NCBI RefSeq assembly: GCF_030064165.1
Contig: NZ_CP125947.1
Location: forward strand, 1,860,001 to 1,924,000
Reading direction: 5' to 3'
Origin: Comamonas resistens
GTDB lineage: Bacteria; Pseudomonadota; Gammaproteobacteria; Burkholderiales; Burkholderiaceae_C
DNA: 64,000 bases
The position numbers and the translations under genes were made by a program. The notes below the pieces were generated by a model. That model searched no databases, was not told the DNA's origin, and saw only the letters and a program-made list of their open reading frames with translations. Of this stretch, positions 18,900 to 27,202 are shown piece after piece. Position 1 is the first letter of the stretch; every line of letters begins with the position of its first letter.

Positions 18900-20513
18900 A
18901 TGAAATTCACGCACAAGCCATGGATATGGGCGGCGGTTGCCGGTCTCGGCGCCTTGCTGAGCTTTGCCAGCCACGCGCTGACGGCCGAGCAGGCCTATGC
19001 CATGGCCGCGGCCGACGATGCCGAGCAACGCGTGCAGGCCATCAATCAGGCCGTGCTTGCTCCTGACGCCCAGGTTGACGGCGGGCGTCTGGCGGCCTAC
19101 CTCTCAGCGCTCTCCAACGATGAAGTTCGCGTAGCTCAGGGCAGGGCCTATGTGCTGAGCGGCGACGCCGCCACGGATCCCGCGACGGGCGAGGCCGCCA
19201 AGCTGCCGGCGGACGCCGAGGAAGTCGTCAACAACAATTACCTGCGCTCCGTCATCGACACGGCGCAGGCCGCCCTGGCGCTGGGCAGCAGGGATGTGAG
19301 CGCGCGCCGCCGTGCTGCCGGAAAGCTGGCGGCCGAGCCCGATGCCGAGCGGCTGCCCGTGATCGAGAAGGCGCTGGCCGGCGAGACCGATGCGCAAGTC
19401 AGGGACCTGCTGGCCAGGGCCAGGGCTGCCAGCCTGCTGGACAGCGAAGACCTGCAGCAGCGTTTGCAGGCCGTGGAGCAACTCGCTCACCAGAAGACGC
19501 CCGAGACCCAGTTGCTGCTGAACCAGCGCCTGTCCGGGGAGTCCGATCCGGGCGTGCAGAAAGCCATCAAGGCGGCGCTGGCCGGCATCGAGGAAAGCCT
19601 GGCCTGGGGCGATCGAATCGGCGCCGCCTTCAGCGGCATCAGCCTGGGCTCGGTGCTGCTGCTCGCGGCTCTGGGCCTGGCCATCACCTACGGCCTGATG
19701 GGCGTCATCAACATGGCCCATGGCGAGCTGATCATGATCGGTGCCTATGCCACTTATCTGGTGCAGGTCGCATTCCAGCGCTGGGTGCCAGAGGCTGCTT
19801 TTGGCTGGTATCTGGTGGTGGCGATCCCCGTTTCCTTTCTGGCCGCCGCCCTGGTGGGGGCGATTCTGGAGCGTGGCGTGATCCGTTTTCTCTACGGTCG
19901 CCCGCTGGAGACCTTGCTGGCCACTTTCGGTATCAGCCTGGTACTGCAGCAGACCGTGCGCAGTGTGTTTGGGGCGCAGAACGTGGGGGTGGAGAACCCC
20001 GGCTGGATGAGCGGCGGCATTGCGCTGCTGCCCAATCTCACGCTGCCATGGAACCGCATCGCCATCATCGTGTTTGCCTTTGCCGTGCTGGCGGCCGTGG
20101 CCCTCATGATCGCCAGGACGCGTCTGGGCCTGTTTGTACGCGGCGTGACGCAGAACCGCGCCATGGCCTCCTGCGTGGGCGTGAACACCGCACGCACCGA
20201 CACCTATGCGTTTGCACTGGGTTCGGGCATTGCCGGGCTGGCGGGCTGTGCCTTGAGCCAGATCGGCAATGTGGGGCCGGATCTGGGCCAGAACTACATC
20301 GTTGACAGTTTCCTGGTCGTGGTGCTGGGCGGCGTCGGCCAACTGGCCGGCACGGTCTATGCGGCCCTGGGCCTGGGCGTGCTCTCCAAGCTGCTCGAAG
20401 GCTGGACCGGCGCCGTACTGGCCAAGATTGCCGTGCTGTTGTTCATCGTGATCTTCATTCAAAAGCGTCCGCAAGGAATCTTTGCCTTGAAGGGCCGCAG
20501 TGCGGAAACATGA
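18900..20513 (+). CDS. urtB: Urea ABC transporter permease UrtB
   Basis: A 537-residue membrane protein. After a signal-like helix there is a periplasmic helical region of about 200 residues rich in Ala and Glu (VIEKALAGETDAQVRDLLARARAA, HEAT-like), which is normal for UrtB but absent from LivH. The LivH-type permease follows from about residue 235 with some eight transmembrane helices, including TYGLMGVINMAHGELIMIGAYATYLV and ARTRLGLFVRGVTQNRAMASCVGVNT, the coupling-helix region. It pairs with UrtC to form the inner-membrane channel for urea. Confidence 0.96.
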   Translation: MKFTHKPWIWAAVAGLGALLSFASHALTAEQAYAMAAADDAEQRVQAINQAVLAPDAQVDGGRLAAYLSALSNDEVRVAQGRAYVLSGDAATDPATGEAAKLPADAEEVVNNNYLRSVIDTAQAALALGSRDVSARRRAAGKLAAEPDAERLPVIEKALAGETDAQVRDLLARARAASLLDSEDLQQRLQAVEQLAHQKTPETQLLLNQRLSGESDPGVQKAIKAALAGIEESLAWGDRIGAAFSGISLGSVLLLAALGLAITYGLMGVINMAHGELIMIGAYATYLVQVAFQRWVPEAAFGWYLVVAIPVSFLAAALVGAILERGVIRFLYGRPLETLLATFGISLVLQQTVRSVFGAQNVGVENPGWMSGGIALLPNLTLPWNRIAIIVFAFAVLAAVALMIARTRLGLFVRGVTQNRAMASCVGVNTARTDTYAFALGSGIAGLAGCALSQIGNVGPDLGQNYIVDSFLVVVLGGVGQLAGTVYAALGLGVLSKLLEGWTGAVLAKIAVLLFIVIFIQKRPQGIFALKGRSAET

Positions 20514-20516
20514 AAC

Positions 20517-20610
20517 ACCCCCTGAGTCGCTTCGCGCCTTCCCCCTGCAGGGAGACGACACCCTCGGTGCGGAGCGGCCCTTCCGCGGTGTCTCGTACTT
20601 GGGCCGCGCC
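20517..20610 (+). repeat. Intergenic repeat, family 1 (urtB-urtC gap)
   Basis: CCCCCTGAGTCGCTTCGCGCCTTCCCCCT repeats the core of the 18698 element, starting 4 bases after the urtB stop. The 3' part diverges but stays GC-rich and foldable. Confidence 0.7.
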
Positions 20611-20655
20611 AGTTGTGCAGGCCATGTGCCTTGCTCCACATGAGGGAAAACTGAC

Positions 20656-21864
20656 ATGACAACCCAATCCATACCCATCGAACTGCCCAAGCCCGCGCCG
20701 CTGCTATCAGCCAAGGGCTGGACGGTGTTTCTCATCTCGCTGATCCTGGTCTGTGCCGTGGCTCCGGCACTCAATCTGTGGGTGCCCGAGGGCAGCGCCC
20801 TGCATCTGTCCGACTACATGCTGGGCTTGCTGGGCAAGTTCCTGTGCTATGCCATCTGCGCTCTGGCCATCGATCTGATCTGGGGCTATACGGGCATTCT
20901 GAGTCTCGGTCACGGCCTGTTCTTTGCGCTGGGCGGCTATGTGATGGGCATGTACCTGATGCGGGAGGCCGCTGGTCCCGGCGCTCTGCCGGCCTTCATG
21001 GGCTTTCTGGACTGGAAGGAGCTGCCATGGCACTGGGCGCTTTCGGGCAGCTTTGCCGCCACGGTGCTGCTGGTGTTTCTGGTGCCGGGCCTGATCGGGG
21101 GCGTGTTCGGCTACTTTGCCTTCCGCTCGCGCATCAAGGGCGTGTATTTTTCCATCATCACCCAGGCCCTGACCTATGCCGCCATGCTGCTGTTCTTCCG
21201 CAACGAGACCGGCTTTGGCGGCAACAACGGCTTCACGGGCTTCAAGACCCTGCTGGGCTTTTCCGTCAACTCGCAAGCCATGCATGTGCTGCTGTTTGCT
21301 CTCTCGGGGTTGGCGCTGCTGGGCTGCTTTCTGTTCTCGCGCTGGCTGATCCGCAGCAAATACGGCCGCGTGCTGCAGGCCGTGCGCGATGCCGAGTCGC
21401 GCACCATGTTCTGCGGCTACAACCCGCTGCCCTACAAGCTGTCGATCTGGGTCATCTCGGCCATGATGTGCGGTCTGGCCGGCGCGCTCTATGTGCCGCA
21501 GGTGGGCATCATCAATCCCAGCGAAATGAGCGTCGGCAATTCCATCGAGATGGCGGTGTGGACGGCCGTGGGCGGCCGTGCTTCGCTGGTCGGGCCCATC
21601 ATCGGCGCGTTTGCCGTCAACGGCGGCAAGAGCTGGCTCACCGTGGCGGCACCCGAGTACTGGTTGTATGTGCTGGGCGCGTTGTTCATTGTCGTGACGC
21701 TGTTCATGCCCGGCGGCCTGATCCGTCTGCCAGGGCAGATCCGCCAGTGGCGTGAAAAACGCAGCGCGCAGACGCAGTCGGAGCTGAACCATGCCGCAGC
21801 CGCCATGGCCCGGAAAGCCAGCGAGCGCGCTGTCGCCGACACACTGAAAGGAGCCCGCGCATGA
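20656..21864 (+). CDS. urtC: Urea ABC transporter permease UrtC
   Basis: A 402-residue LivM-type permease with about ten hydrophobic segments. CYAICALAIDLIWGYTGILSLGHGLFFALGGYVMGMYLM is the family entry motif. GVYFSIITQALTYAAMLLFFRNETGFGGNNG and RVLQAVRDAESRTMFCGYNP (coupling helix) follow. The C-terminal tail is cytoplasmic and charged. It overlaps urtD by ATGA, so expression is coupled. It forms the translocation path with UrtB. Confidence 0.97.
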   Translation: MTTQSIPIELPKPAPLLSAKGWTVFLISLILVCAVAPALNLWVPEGSALHLSDYMLGLLGKFLCYAICALAIDLIWGYTGILSLGHGLFFALGGYVMGMYLMREAAGPGALPAFMGFLDWKELPWHWALSGSFAATVLLVFLVPGLIGGVFGYFAFRSRIKGVYFSIITQALTYAAMLLFFRNETGFGGNNGFTGFKTLLGFSVNSQAMHVLLFALSGLALLGCFLFSRWLIRSKYGRVLQAVRDAESRTMFCGYNPLPYKLSIWVISAMMCGLAGALYVPQVGIINPSEMSVGNSIEMAVWTAVGGRASLVGPIIGAFAVNGGKSWLTVAAPEYWLYVLGALFIVVTLFMPGGLIRLPGQIRQWREKRSAQTQSELNHAAAAMARKASERAVADTLKGARA

Positions 21865-22736
21865 CCCCCGACCTGATGCAGGAAGGCGCGGACCGGCTGG
21901 CCGCCTACCAGTTGCGTGAAGCCGCGCTGCATACCGAGTCCGGCGGCCGCAATGCCAGTCTGGCCCGGCCCGTGATTGCCGGCGAGGTCGATGTGACCCA
22001 TGGCCGAATCCTCTACATCGAGGACGTGCATGTGAGCTTTGATGGCTTCAAGGCCATCAACGGCCTGAACCTGGACATCGCGCCCGGCGAGCTGCGCTGC
22101 ATCATAGGCCCCAATGGTGCGGGCAAGACCACGATGATGGACATCATCACCGGCAAGACCCGCCCCGACAGCGGTACGGTGTTCTTCGGCTCCACCATCG
22201 ATCTGCTGCGCTACAGCGAGCCCGAGATCGCAGCCATGGGCATTGGCCGCAAGTTCCAGAAGCCCACGGTGTTCGAGGAACTCACGGTGTTCGAGAACCT
22301 GGAGCTGGCGCTCAAGACCCACAAGGGCATTGCCGCCTCCATGCGGTTCAAGCTCAATGGCGAACAGAAAGACCGTATCGGCGAGGTTCTGCACACCATT
22401 CATCTGGCGGGCAGCGTGACGCGACAGGCGGGTCTGCTCAGTCACGGCCAGAAGCAGTGGCTGGAGATCGGCATGCTGCTGGCGCAGGAGCCCAAGCTGC
22501 TGTTGCTGGACGAGCCCGTGGCCGGCATGACTGATGAAGAGACCGTGCGCACGGCCGAATTGTTTCTCACGCTCAAGGGCAAGCATTCGCTGATGGTGGT
22601 GGAGCATGACATGAGTTTCATCGACACCATCAGCGAGAAGGTCACGGTGCTTTGCGATGGCTCGGTGCTGGCCGAGGGCTCGTTGGCCGAGGTGCAGTCA
22701 GATGAGCGCGTCATCGAAGTCTATCTGGGGAGGTAG
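21861..22736 (+). CDS. urtD: Urea ABC transporter ATP-binding protein UrtD
   Basis: A 291-residue ATPase. The first 48 residues are an extension before the ABC domain, common in betaproteobacterial UrtD. Walker A GPNGAGKTT is at 83-91, the signature region is LLSHGQKQWLEIGMLLAQ, Walker B is KLLLLDEPVAGMTDEET and the switch histidine is in MVVEHDMSFIDTI. It powers urea import with UrtE. The ATG at 21861 overlaps the urtC stop. Confidence 0.97.
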   Translation: MTPDLMQEGADRLAAYQLREAALHTESGGRNASLARPVIAGEVDVTHGRILYIEDVHVSFDGFKAINGLNLDIAPGELRCIIGPNGAGKTTMMDIITGKTRPDSGTVFFGSTIDLLRYSEPEIAAMGIGRKFQKPTVFEELTVFENLELALKTHKGIAASMRFKLNGEQKDRIGEVLHTIHLAGSVTRQAGLLSHGQKQWLEIGMLLAQEPKLLLLDEPVAGMTDEETVRTAELFLTLKGKHSLMVVEHDMSFIDTISEKVTVLCDGSVLAEGSLAEVQSDERVIEVYLGR

Positions 22737-22737
22737 C

Positions 22738-22800
22738 GCCCTGAGGCACTTCGCGCCTCGTCTCCAACGCAAACCTGTGGTTTGCCGGGCCGTGTTAGCG
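22738..22800 (+). repeat. Degenerate intergenic repeat, family 1 (urtD-urtE gap)
   Basis: GCCCTGAGGCACTTCGCGCCT matches the family 1 core with several changes and starts right after the urtD stop. Confidence 0.5.
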
Positions 22801-22818
22801 GCTCTTAGTCCAGAAAAG

Positions 22819-22859
22819 ATAGCTGCTTGCGCTTGATGTGTAAGCGTCAGAGGTCAAAA
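22819..22859 (+). repeat. Short intergenic repeat, family 2 (urtE leader)
   Basis: ATAGCTGCTTGCGCTTGATGTGTAAGCG matches the element in the ureA-ureJ gap. Its right end, AGAGGTCAAAA, provides the urtE Shine-Dalgarno. Confidence 0.6.
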
Positions 22860-23552
22860 ATGCTTAAAGTCCAAAATCTGCACCAGTACTACGGCGGCTC
22901 GCATATCCTGCGCAATGTGAACATCACGGCCGAGATCGGCAAGGTCACGGTGCTGCTGGGCCGCAATGGCGTGGGCAAGACCACCTTGCTCAAAAGCCTG
23001 ATGGGTCTGGTGCCCATCAGGAGCGGCAGCGTTGAATGGCAGGGCCGGGATGTGGCGCGCAAGACGCCTTATGAGCGGGCGCGCAGCGGCATCGGCTATG
23101 TGCCTCAGGGCCGTGAAATCTTCTCGCGCCTGTCGGTCGAGGACAATCTGCGCATGGGCTTGTCATACTGCTCGGCGCGCACCAGGATACCGGGCGAGCT
23201 GTATGAGCTGTTTCCCGTGCTCAAGCAGATGCTGCACCGCCGTGGCGGCGATCTTTCGGGCGGTCAGCAGCAGCAGTTGGCCATTGCCCGGGCACTGGCA
23301 CCGCAGCCCAAGATCCTGATTCTGGACGAGCCCACCGAAGGCATACAGCCCAGCATCATCAAGGACATAGGCCGCGTGATCCGCATGCTGGCCCAGCGCG
23401 GCGATATGGCAATCCTGCTGTGCGAGCAGTACTATGATTTTGCGGAGGAACTGGCCGATCACTATGTGGTGATGGAGCGCGGCGAGGTGATTGCCGCAGG
23501 ACCGGGCAGTGAGATGCAGCAAAAAGGCATTCGGAAATTGGTGGCAATCTGA
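22860..23552 (+). CDS. urtE: Urea ABC transporter ATP-binding protein UrtE
   Basis: A 230-residue LivF-type ATPase. Walker A GRNGVGKTT is at 34-42, the signature is DLSGGQQQQLAIARAL, Walker B ILILDEPTEGIQPSII, followed by AILLCEQYYDFAEELADHYVVMERGEV. GIGYVPQGREIFSRLSVEDNL is the Q-loop region. The start at 22860 follows AGAGGT by 6 bases; an upstream ATG lacks such a site. ureD starts only 4 bases after its stop. Confidence 0.97.
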   Translation: MLKVQNLHQYYGGSHILRNVNITAEIGKVTVLLGRNGVGKTTLLKSLMGLVPIRSGSVEWQGRDVARKTPYERARSGIGYVPQGREIFSRLSVEDNLRMGLSYCSARTRIPGELYELFPVLKQMLHRRGGDLSGGQQQQLAIARALAPQPKILILDEPTEGIQPSIIKDIGRVIRMLAQRGDMAILLCEQYYDFAEELADHYVVMERGEVIAAGPGSEMQQKGIRKLVAI

Positions 23553-23555
23553 CCC

Positions 23556-24386
23556 ATGGCTTGGCATGCGCAACTGGCGCTCGACTATCGCGAGCAGGAA
23601 AACAAAACCGCACTGCACTTCACGCACGATGGTCCATTGCGCGTGCTCAGGAGCCTGTACCCCGAGGGGCCGGGCATCTGCCACAACGTGCTGGTGCATC
23701 CGCCCGGCGGCCTGGTTGGCGGCGATGTGCTCGACATCCGCGTCCATGTCGGTGAGGGCGCACATGCGCTGATCACCACGCCCGGCGCCACACGTTTTTA
23801 CAGAAGCAACGGCCAGCAGGCGCTGCAGCGCTCGCGATTGCAGCTTGCCGCTGGCGCAAGGCTTGAATGGCTGCCGCTGGAAACCATTGCCTACAACGGG
23901 TGCGATGCGGTCAACCGGCTCGAATTCGATCTGGCCGACGGTGCGCAACTGCTGGCCTGGGACGTGACGGCGCTGGGCCTGCCGCTGGCCGGGCAGCCGT
24001 TCGAGCACGGCAGTTTCACCCAGCACCTGCAATGGCCGGGGCGTTTCCTGGAGCACGGCGTGATTGCCGCGCAGGACTGCCTGCTGCTCGACGGCGACTT
24101 GGGCCTGGCAGGGCAGCGCTGTCTGGCCAGCCTGGTCTTTGCCAGCGGCTCGCCGCTGCAGCGTGCGCAGCGAGAGGCGCTGCTGGAAGCCACCCACGAG
24201 TTGCTGCAATCCGCGCCGGAAGCTGTCATCGCCGGGGTGACGGCGCCGAACGAGCATATGCTGGTGCTGCGCGCGCTGGCGCCGGTGGTGGAGCCTGCAA
24301 TGGCGTTCTGGAAAAGCGCCTGGGCACTATGGCGTGGGCAGATCTGGGGGCTACAGGGTGCGATGCCCCGTATCTGGTCCATGTGA
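23556..24386 (+). CDS. ureD: Urease accessory protein UreD (UreH)
   Basis: A 276-residue beta-helical scaffold that binds apo-urease and recruits UreF and UreG. Seen: GPLRVLRSLYPEGPGICHNVLVHPPGGLVGGD, then ALITTPGATRFYRSNG and LEWLPLETIAYNGCDAVNRLEF, all UreD hallmarks. Unlike the other maturation genes it lies on the plus strand as the last gene of the urt operon, so urea import and scaffold synthesis are coupled. Both arms share sigma-54 type promoters, which would keep them in step. Confidence 0.96.
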   Translation: MAWHAQLALDYREQENKTALHFTHDGPLRVLRSLYPEGPGICHNVLVHPPGGLVGGDVLDIRVHVGEGAHALITTPGATRFYRSNGQQALQRSRLQLAAGARLEWLPLETIAYNGCDAVNRLEFDLADGAQLLAWDVTALGLPLAGQPFEHGSFTQHLQWPGRFLEHGVIAAQDCLLLDGDLGLAGQRCLASLVFASGSPLQRAQREALLEATHELLQSAPEAVIAGVTAPNEHMLVLRALAPVVEPAMAFWKSAWALWRGQIWGLQGAMPRIWSM

Positions 24387-24428
24387 CAAAAGTGCTGTTA
24401 CAACCTGCGAACGCAATAGGTGGTGTAA

Positions 24429-24710
24429 ATGCGCTATGCAACTGAAAAAATGCGCTATTCAGCTGAACAACTGCTGTTGGCCGCCAAGGTGCTGGAGTTG
24501 GCGGAAAAGCTGGCAGCGGAGGCCTTTGAGAGTGGAAAACGGCAGGTAATGGGGGCTGCGGTTGGCGCACGGTTTGGCGATCTTGTTGCGCCTGCTGAAA
24601 TTGACGAAGGGCAACTTGCCTGGAGCCGAGAGCATCCTATGGATGAGTTCCTGCATTTGGCACTGGAGCGTATTGAATCGGCTGCTGATTACATTTTTCA
24701 AAATCGATGA
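24429..24710 (+). CDS. Small protein of unknown function
   Basis: A 93-residue frame starting MRYATEKMRYSAEQLLLAAKVLELAEKL, mostly helical and amphipathic by eye, with no transmembrane segment, ending ALERIESAADYIFQNR. AGGTGGTG precedes the ATG at reasonable distance. The first codons contain an imperfect direct repeat (ATGCGCTAT...ATGCGCTAT). I do not recognise the family. It follows ureD by 42 bases and could be a tail gene of that operon or independent. Confidence 0.5.
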   Translation: MRYATEKMRYSAEQLLLAAKVLELAEKLAAEAFESGKRQVMGAAVGARFGDLVAPAEIDEGQLAWSREHPMDEFLHLALERIESAADYIFQNR

Positions 24711-24807
24711 ATACACCAGGTCTGCGAACTTCTAAATTCCTGCCGGCGGATTGAGCATTAACTTGAGATACGTCGCAAATGTGCGAGCACGTATCTAAAT
24801 CGGGCGA

Positions 24808-25389
24808 TTACGGGGCTAGTTGCTCCCGCAGGGTTGCCAATATTTCTTCAGAAAGCGCCGGGTTGCCCGCTGCCGTGGCGCGTGCGAGGACCAAGGCACC
24901 GACCATGCTGCTGAGGGTCACGATAGTCTGATTGCGCTTGGCCGCGTCGTCACCCTGGAGCACGCTCATAAAGCGCTGGATGTTGCGCTCCACCCCCTGC
25001 GCAAAAACCTCCGACATTTCAGGCCCCGCTCTTGCGGCATCTGCAGCCAATGCCGCAGCCGGGCAGCCCTCTCCAGGGTGATCGCGGTGGGCCGCAGAAA
25101 GATAGCCATGCACCAGTGCTCGGAGTCTGGTTGCAGGAGCGCCATCTGCCTCTGAAGACTCCAGTCCGTCCAGCGGCGTGATCGTCCACTCGAATGCGCG
25201 CAGGCAGGCCTCGCGTGCGAGCGCATCCTTGGACTCGAAGTGTCGGTACAGCCCGCCATGTGTCAATCCTGCATCGCGTGTGATCTCAGCCACGCCCACG
25301 CCATCCAGGCCTTTTTCTCGATAAAGGCGCGCAGCGGCATCCACGATTCCTTCGCGGTTCTCTGCGGCCTGTGCTTTGCTCACTTTCAT
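24808..25389 (-). CDS. TetR/AcrR family transcriptional regulator
   Basis: A 193-residue repressor. The N-terminal HTH spans about residues 10-55: REGIVDAAARLYREKGLDGVGVAEITRDAGLTHGGLYRHFESKDALAREA, the full TetR signature. The ligand domain has the GCPAAALAADAARAGPE stretch seen in the YcdC/NemR-like group. It is divergent from the ketosynthase gene, with two inverted repeats between them that are likely its operators. Confidence 0.93.
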   Translation of the reverse strand: MKVSKAQAAENREGIVDAAARLYREKGLDGVGVAEITRDAGLTHGGLYRHFESKDALAREACLRAFEWTITPLDGLESSEADGAPATRLRALVHGYLSAAHRDHPGEGCPAAALAADAARAGPEMSEVFAQGVERNIQRFMSVLQGDDAAKRNQTIVTLSSMVGALVLARATAAGNPALSEEILATLREQLAP

Positions 25390-25395
25390 ACGTTA

Positions 25396-25439
25396 GATGA
25401 TACCCATCATCAAAACTCATTTATGATTGCAGGCATCAT
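25396..25439. promoter_or_regulatory. Two inverted repeats, likely TetR operators
   Basis: GATGAT-ACCC-ATCATC (25396-25411, perfect) and ATGAT-N7-ATCAT (25423-25439) lie in the 107-base divergent spacer. Their half-sites are alike, so one regulator may bind both and control itself and the ketosynthase. Confidence 0.6.
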
Positions 25440-25496
25440 CAATAGGAACACGCTCCGCTCTTCGCAAGAGTTGGGTTTAACAGTGGAAGGTGCAGC

Positions 25497-26768
25497 ATGG
25501 ATCGTCGGGTAGTCATCACCGGCTTGGGCTTGGTGTCTCCTCTTGGGTGCAAGGTGGAACTGGCCTGGCAGCGCCTGCTGGCCGGCCAGTCCGGGGTACG
25601 CGCCTTGAATGCCGACCTGGGTGAAGGCACAGGTGTTTCTGTCGCTGGGCGGGTGCCTGACTTGGAAGAGGATCCCCAAGCCGGGTGGAGCCCCGAAGCC
25701 GCTATCTCGGCCAAGGAGCTGCGCCGCATGGATCGCTTCATTGCATTTGCATTGGGTGCGGCAGACCAGGCTCTGGCACACGCACAGTGGCGCCATCCAA
25801 GCGCCGAACAGCAGGAGCGCGCGGCGACCATCATCGGCTCCGGTGTTGGCGGCTTCGGCACCATTGTTGATGCGGTGCGAACTACGGATGGCAAAGGGCC
25901 GCAGCGCCTCTCGCCTTTCACCGTACCGGCTTTCCTGGCCAATCTGGCTGCTGGCCAGGTATCGATCAGGCACCAGCTCAAGGGTCCGTTGGGGGCTCCG
26001 GTGACGGCTTGCGCCGCCAGCATCCAGGCCATTGGCGATGCCGCACGTTTGATTCGCAATGACGAAGTGGACATGGCGCTCTGCGGTGGTAGCGAAGCCA
26101 CCATTGACCGGGTTGCGCTAGGCAGCTTTGCCGCAGCAAAAGCCGTCACGACCTACTGCGACGGCGATCCCGCGAAGGCTTCCCGCCCCTTTGACCTGGC
26201 TCGGGACGGCTTTGTCATGGCCGAAGGTGCGGGCCTGCTGGTGCTGGAGGCACTGGATCATGCATTGGCGCGTGGCGCCAAGCCGCTGGCCGAAGTCGTG
26301 GGCTACGGCACCTCGGCCGATGCCTATCATGTCACTTCCGGGCCCGAGGATGGGGCCGGCGCCGCACGGTCGATGCGCGCCGCGTTGCGCCAGGCGCGGT
26401 TGCAAGCTCGTGATATTCAGCACCTGAATGCTCATGCGACCTCCACACCCGTCGGTGACCGAGGTGAGCTGGCTGCCATGCGTCAAGTGTTTGGAGCAGG
26501 CTTTGGCCCCTCGATCACGGCCACCAAATCCGCCTTGGGTCACATGCTGGGAGCTGCCGGCGGGGCTGCTGCGATCTTCACCGTCTTGGCCTTGCGCGAC
26601 CAGGTCGCACCGCCCGTGCTCAATCTCGAGCATCCAGACCTATTGGCTGACGGTCTGGATCTGATCGCCGGAAGTGCGCGTGCCCATGCGATAGAGCACG
26701 CCATGCTCAATGGATTTGGTTTCGGCGGTGTCAATGCATCACTGATTTTGAAGCGATTTACAGTCTGA
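25497..26768 (+). CDS. Beta-ketoacyl-ACP synthase II-like (FabF family)
   Basis: A 423-residue condensing enzyme with the thiolase fold. The active-site Cys is C172 in GAPVTACAASIQAIGDA; the two catalytic histidines are in HLNAHATSTPVGD and KSALGHMLGAAG; the C-terminus is NGFGFGGVNASLILKRF. Start MDRRVVITGLGLVSPLG is standard. A lone FabF paralogue controlled by a divergent TetR, outside a fab cluster, suggests a specialised or inducible role rather than housekeeping fatty-acid synthesis. GGAAGG precedes the start. Confidence 0.92.
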   Translation: MDRRVVITGLGLVSPLGCKVELAWQRLLAGQSGVRALNADLGEGTGVSVAGRVPDLEEDPQAGWSPEAAISAKELRRMDRFIAFALGAADQALAHAQWRHPSAEQQERAATIIGSGVGGFGTIVDAVRTTDGKGPQRLSPFTVPAFLANLAAGQVSIRHQLKGPLGAPVTACAASIQAIGDAARLIRNDEVDMALCGGSEATIDRVALGSFAAAKAVTTYCDGDPAKASRPFDLARDGFVMAEGAGLLVLEALDHALARGAKPLAEVVGYGTSADAYHVTSGPEDGAGAARSMRAALRQARLQARDIQHLNAHATSTPVGDRGELAAMRQVFGAGFGPSITATKSALGHMLGAAGGAAAIFTVLALRDQVAPPVLNLEHPDLLADGLDLIAGSARAHAIEHAMLNGFGFGGVNASLILKRFTV

Positions 26769-27202
26769 ACCAAGCCGTCATTAGAGACCTCAATAGGCTA
26801 CATCACACATGAGGTTCCCCTGCAGTTGTTCAGATTTTTAGCCTAAACGACTGCTAATGGGGCGGAAGGCGATCGTCTCAGAACGACTCGTTGCTGTCTG
26901 TTTGAGCTTCTCTTGCCGATGTCCACTATGCAGCGGTTACAGCTACGCATGACAGCAAAGCGACCTATCGGTAACTACTCCATAGAGGTCATCCGAGCAT
27001 CGATACGGGCGGTGGCCCAACGCCGGATTTCTCGTAAGCAAGAGACAATGGGTCCGATGGTTTGCTGACGGTCCGCGTTATCACAGTTCATGAACAAGCG
27101 CTGCAGGCTCGATGCAGTCATTTAACCTAAGCCAAGGCAGATTCTGTGCGACGACTCCTACTTCAAATGATCTAGTTGAGCTTGAACGAAAAAATCACGA
27201 GT
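26769..27202. other. Gap without recognisable gene
   Basis: About 430 bases between convergent genes. All frames are short and I recognise no protein motif, RNA or clear terminator. Base composition is less GC-rich than around it. Confidence 0.5.

Noticed and set aside
19104..20774. A 556-codon minus-strand frame opposite urtB
   Set aside because: UrtB is complete on the other strand; no motif or ribosome site supports the antisense frame.
26769..27202. Possible transposase or LysR remnant in the gap
   Set aside because: No frame gave a recognisable stretch of either family.
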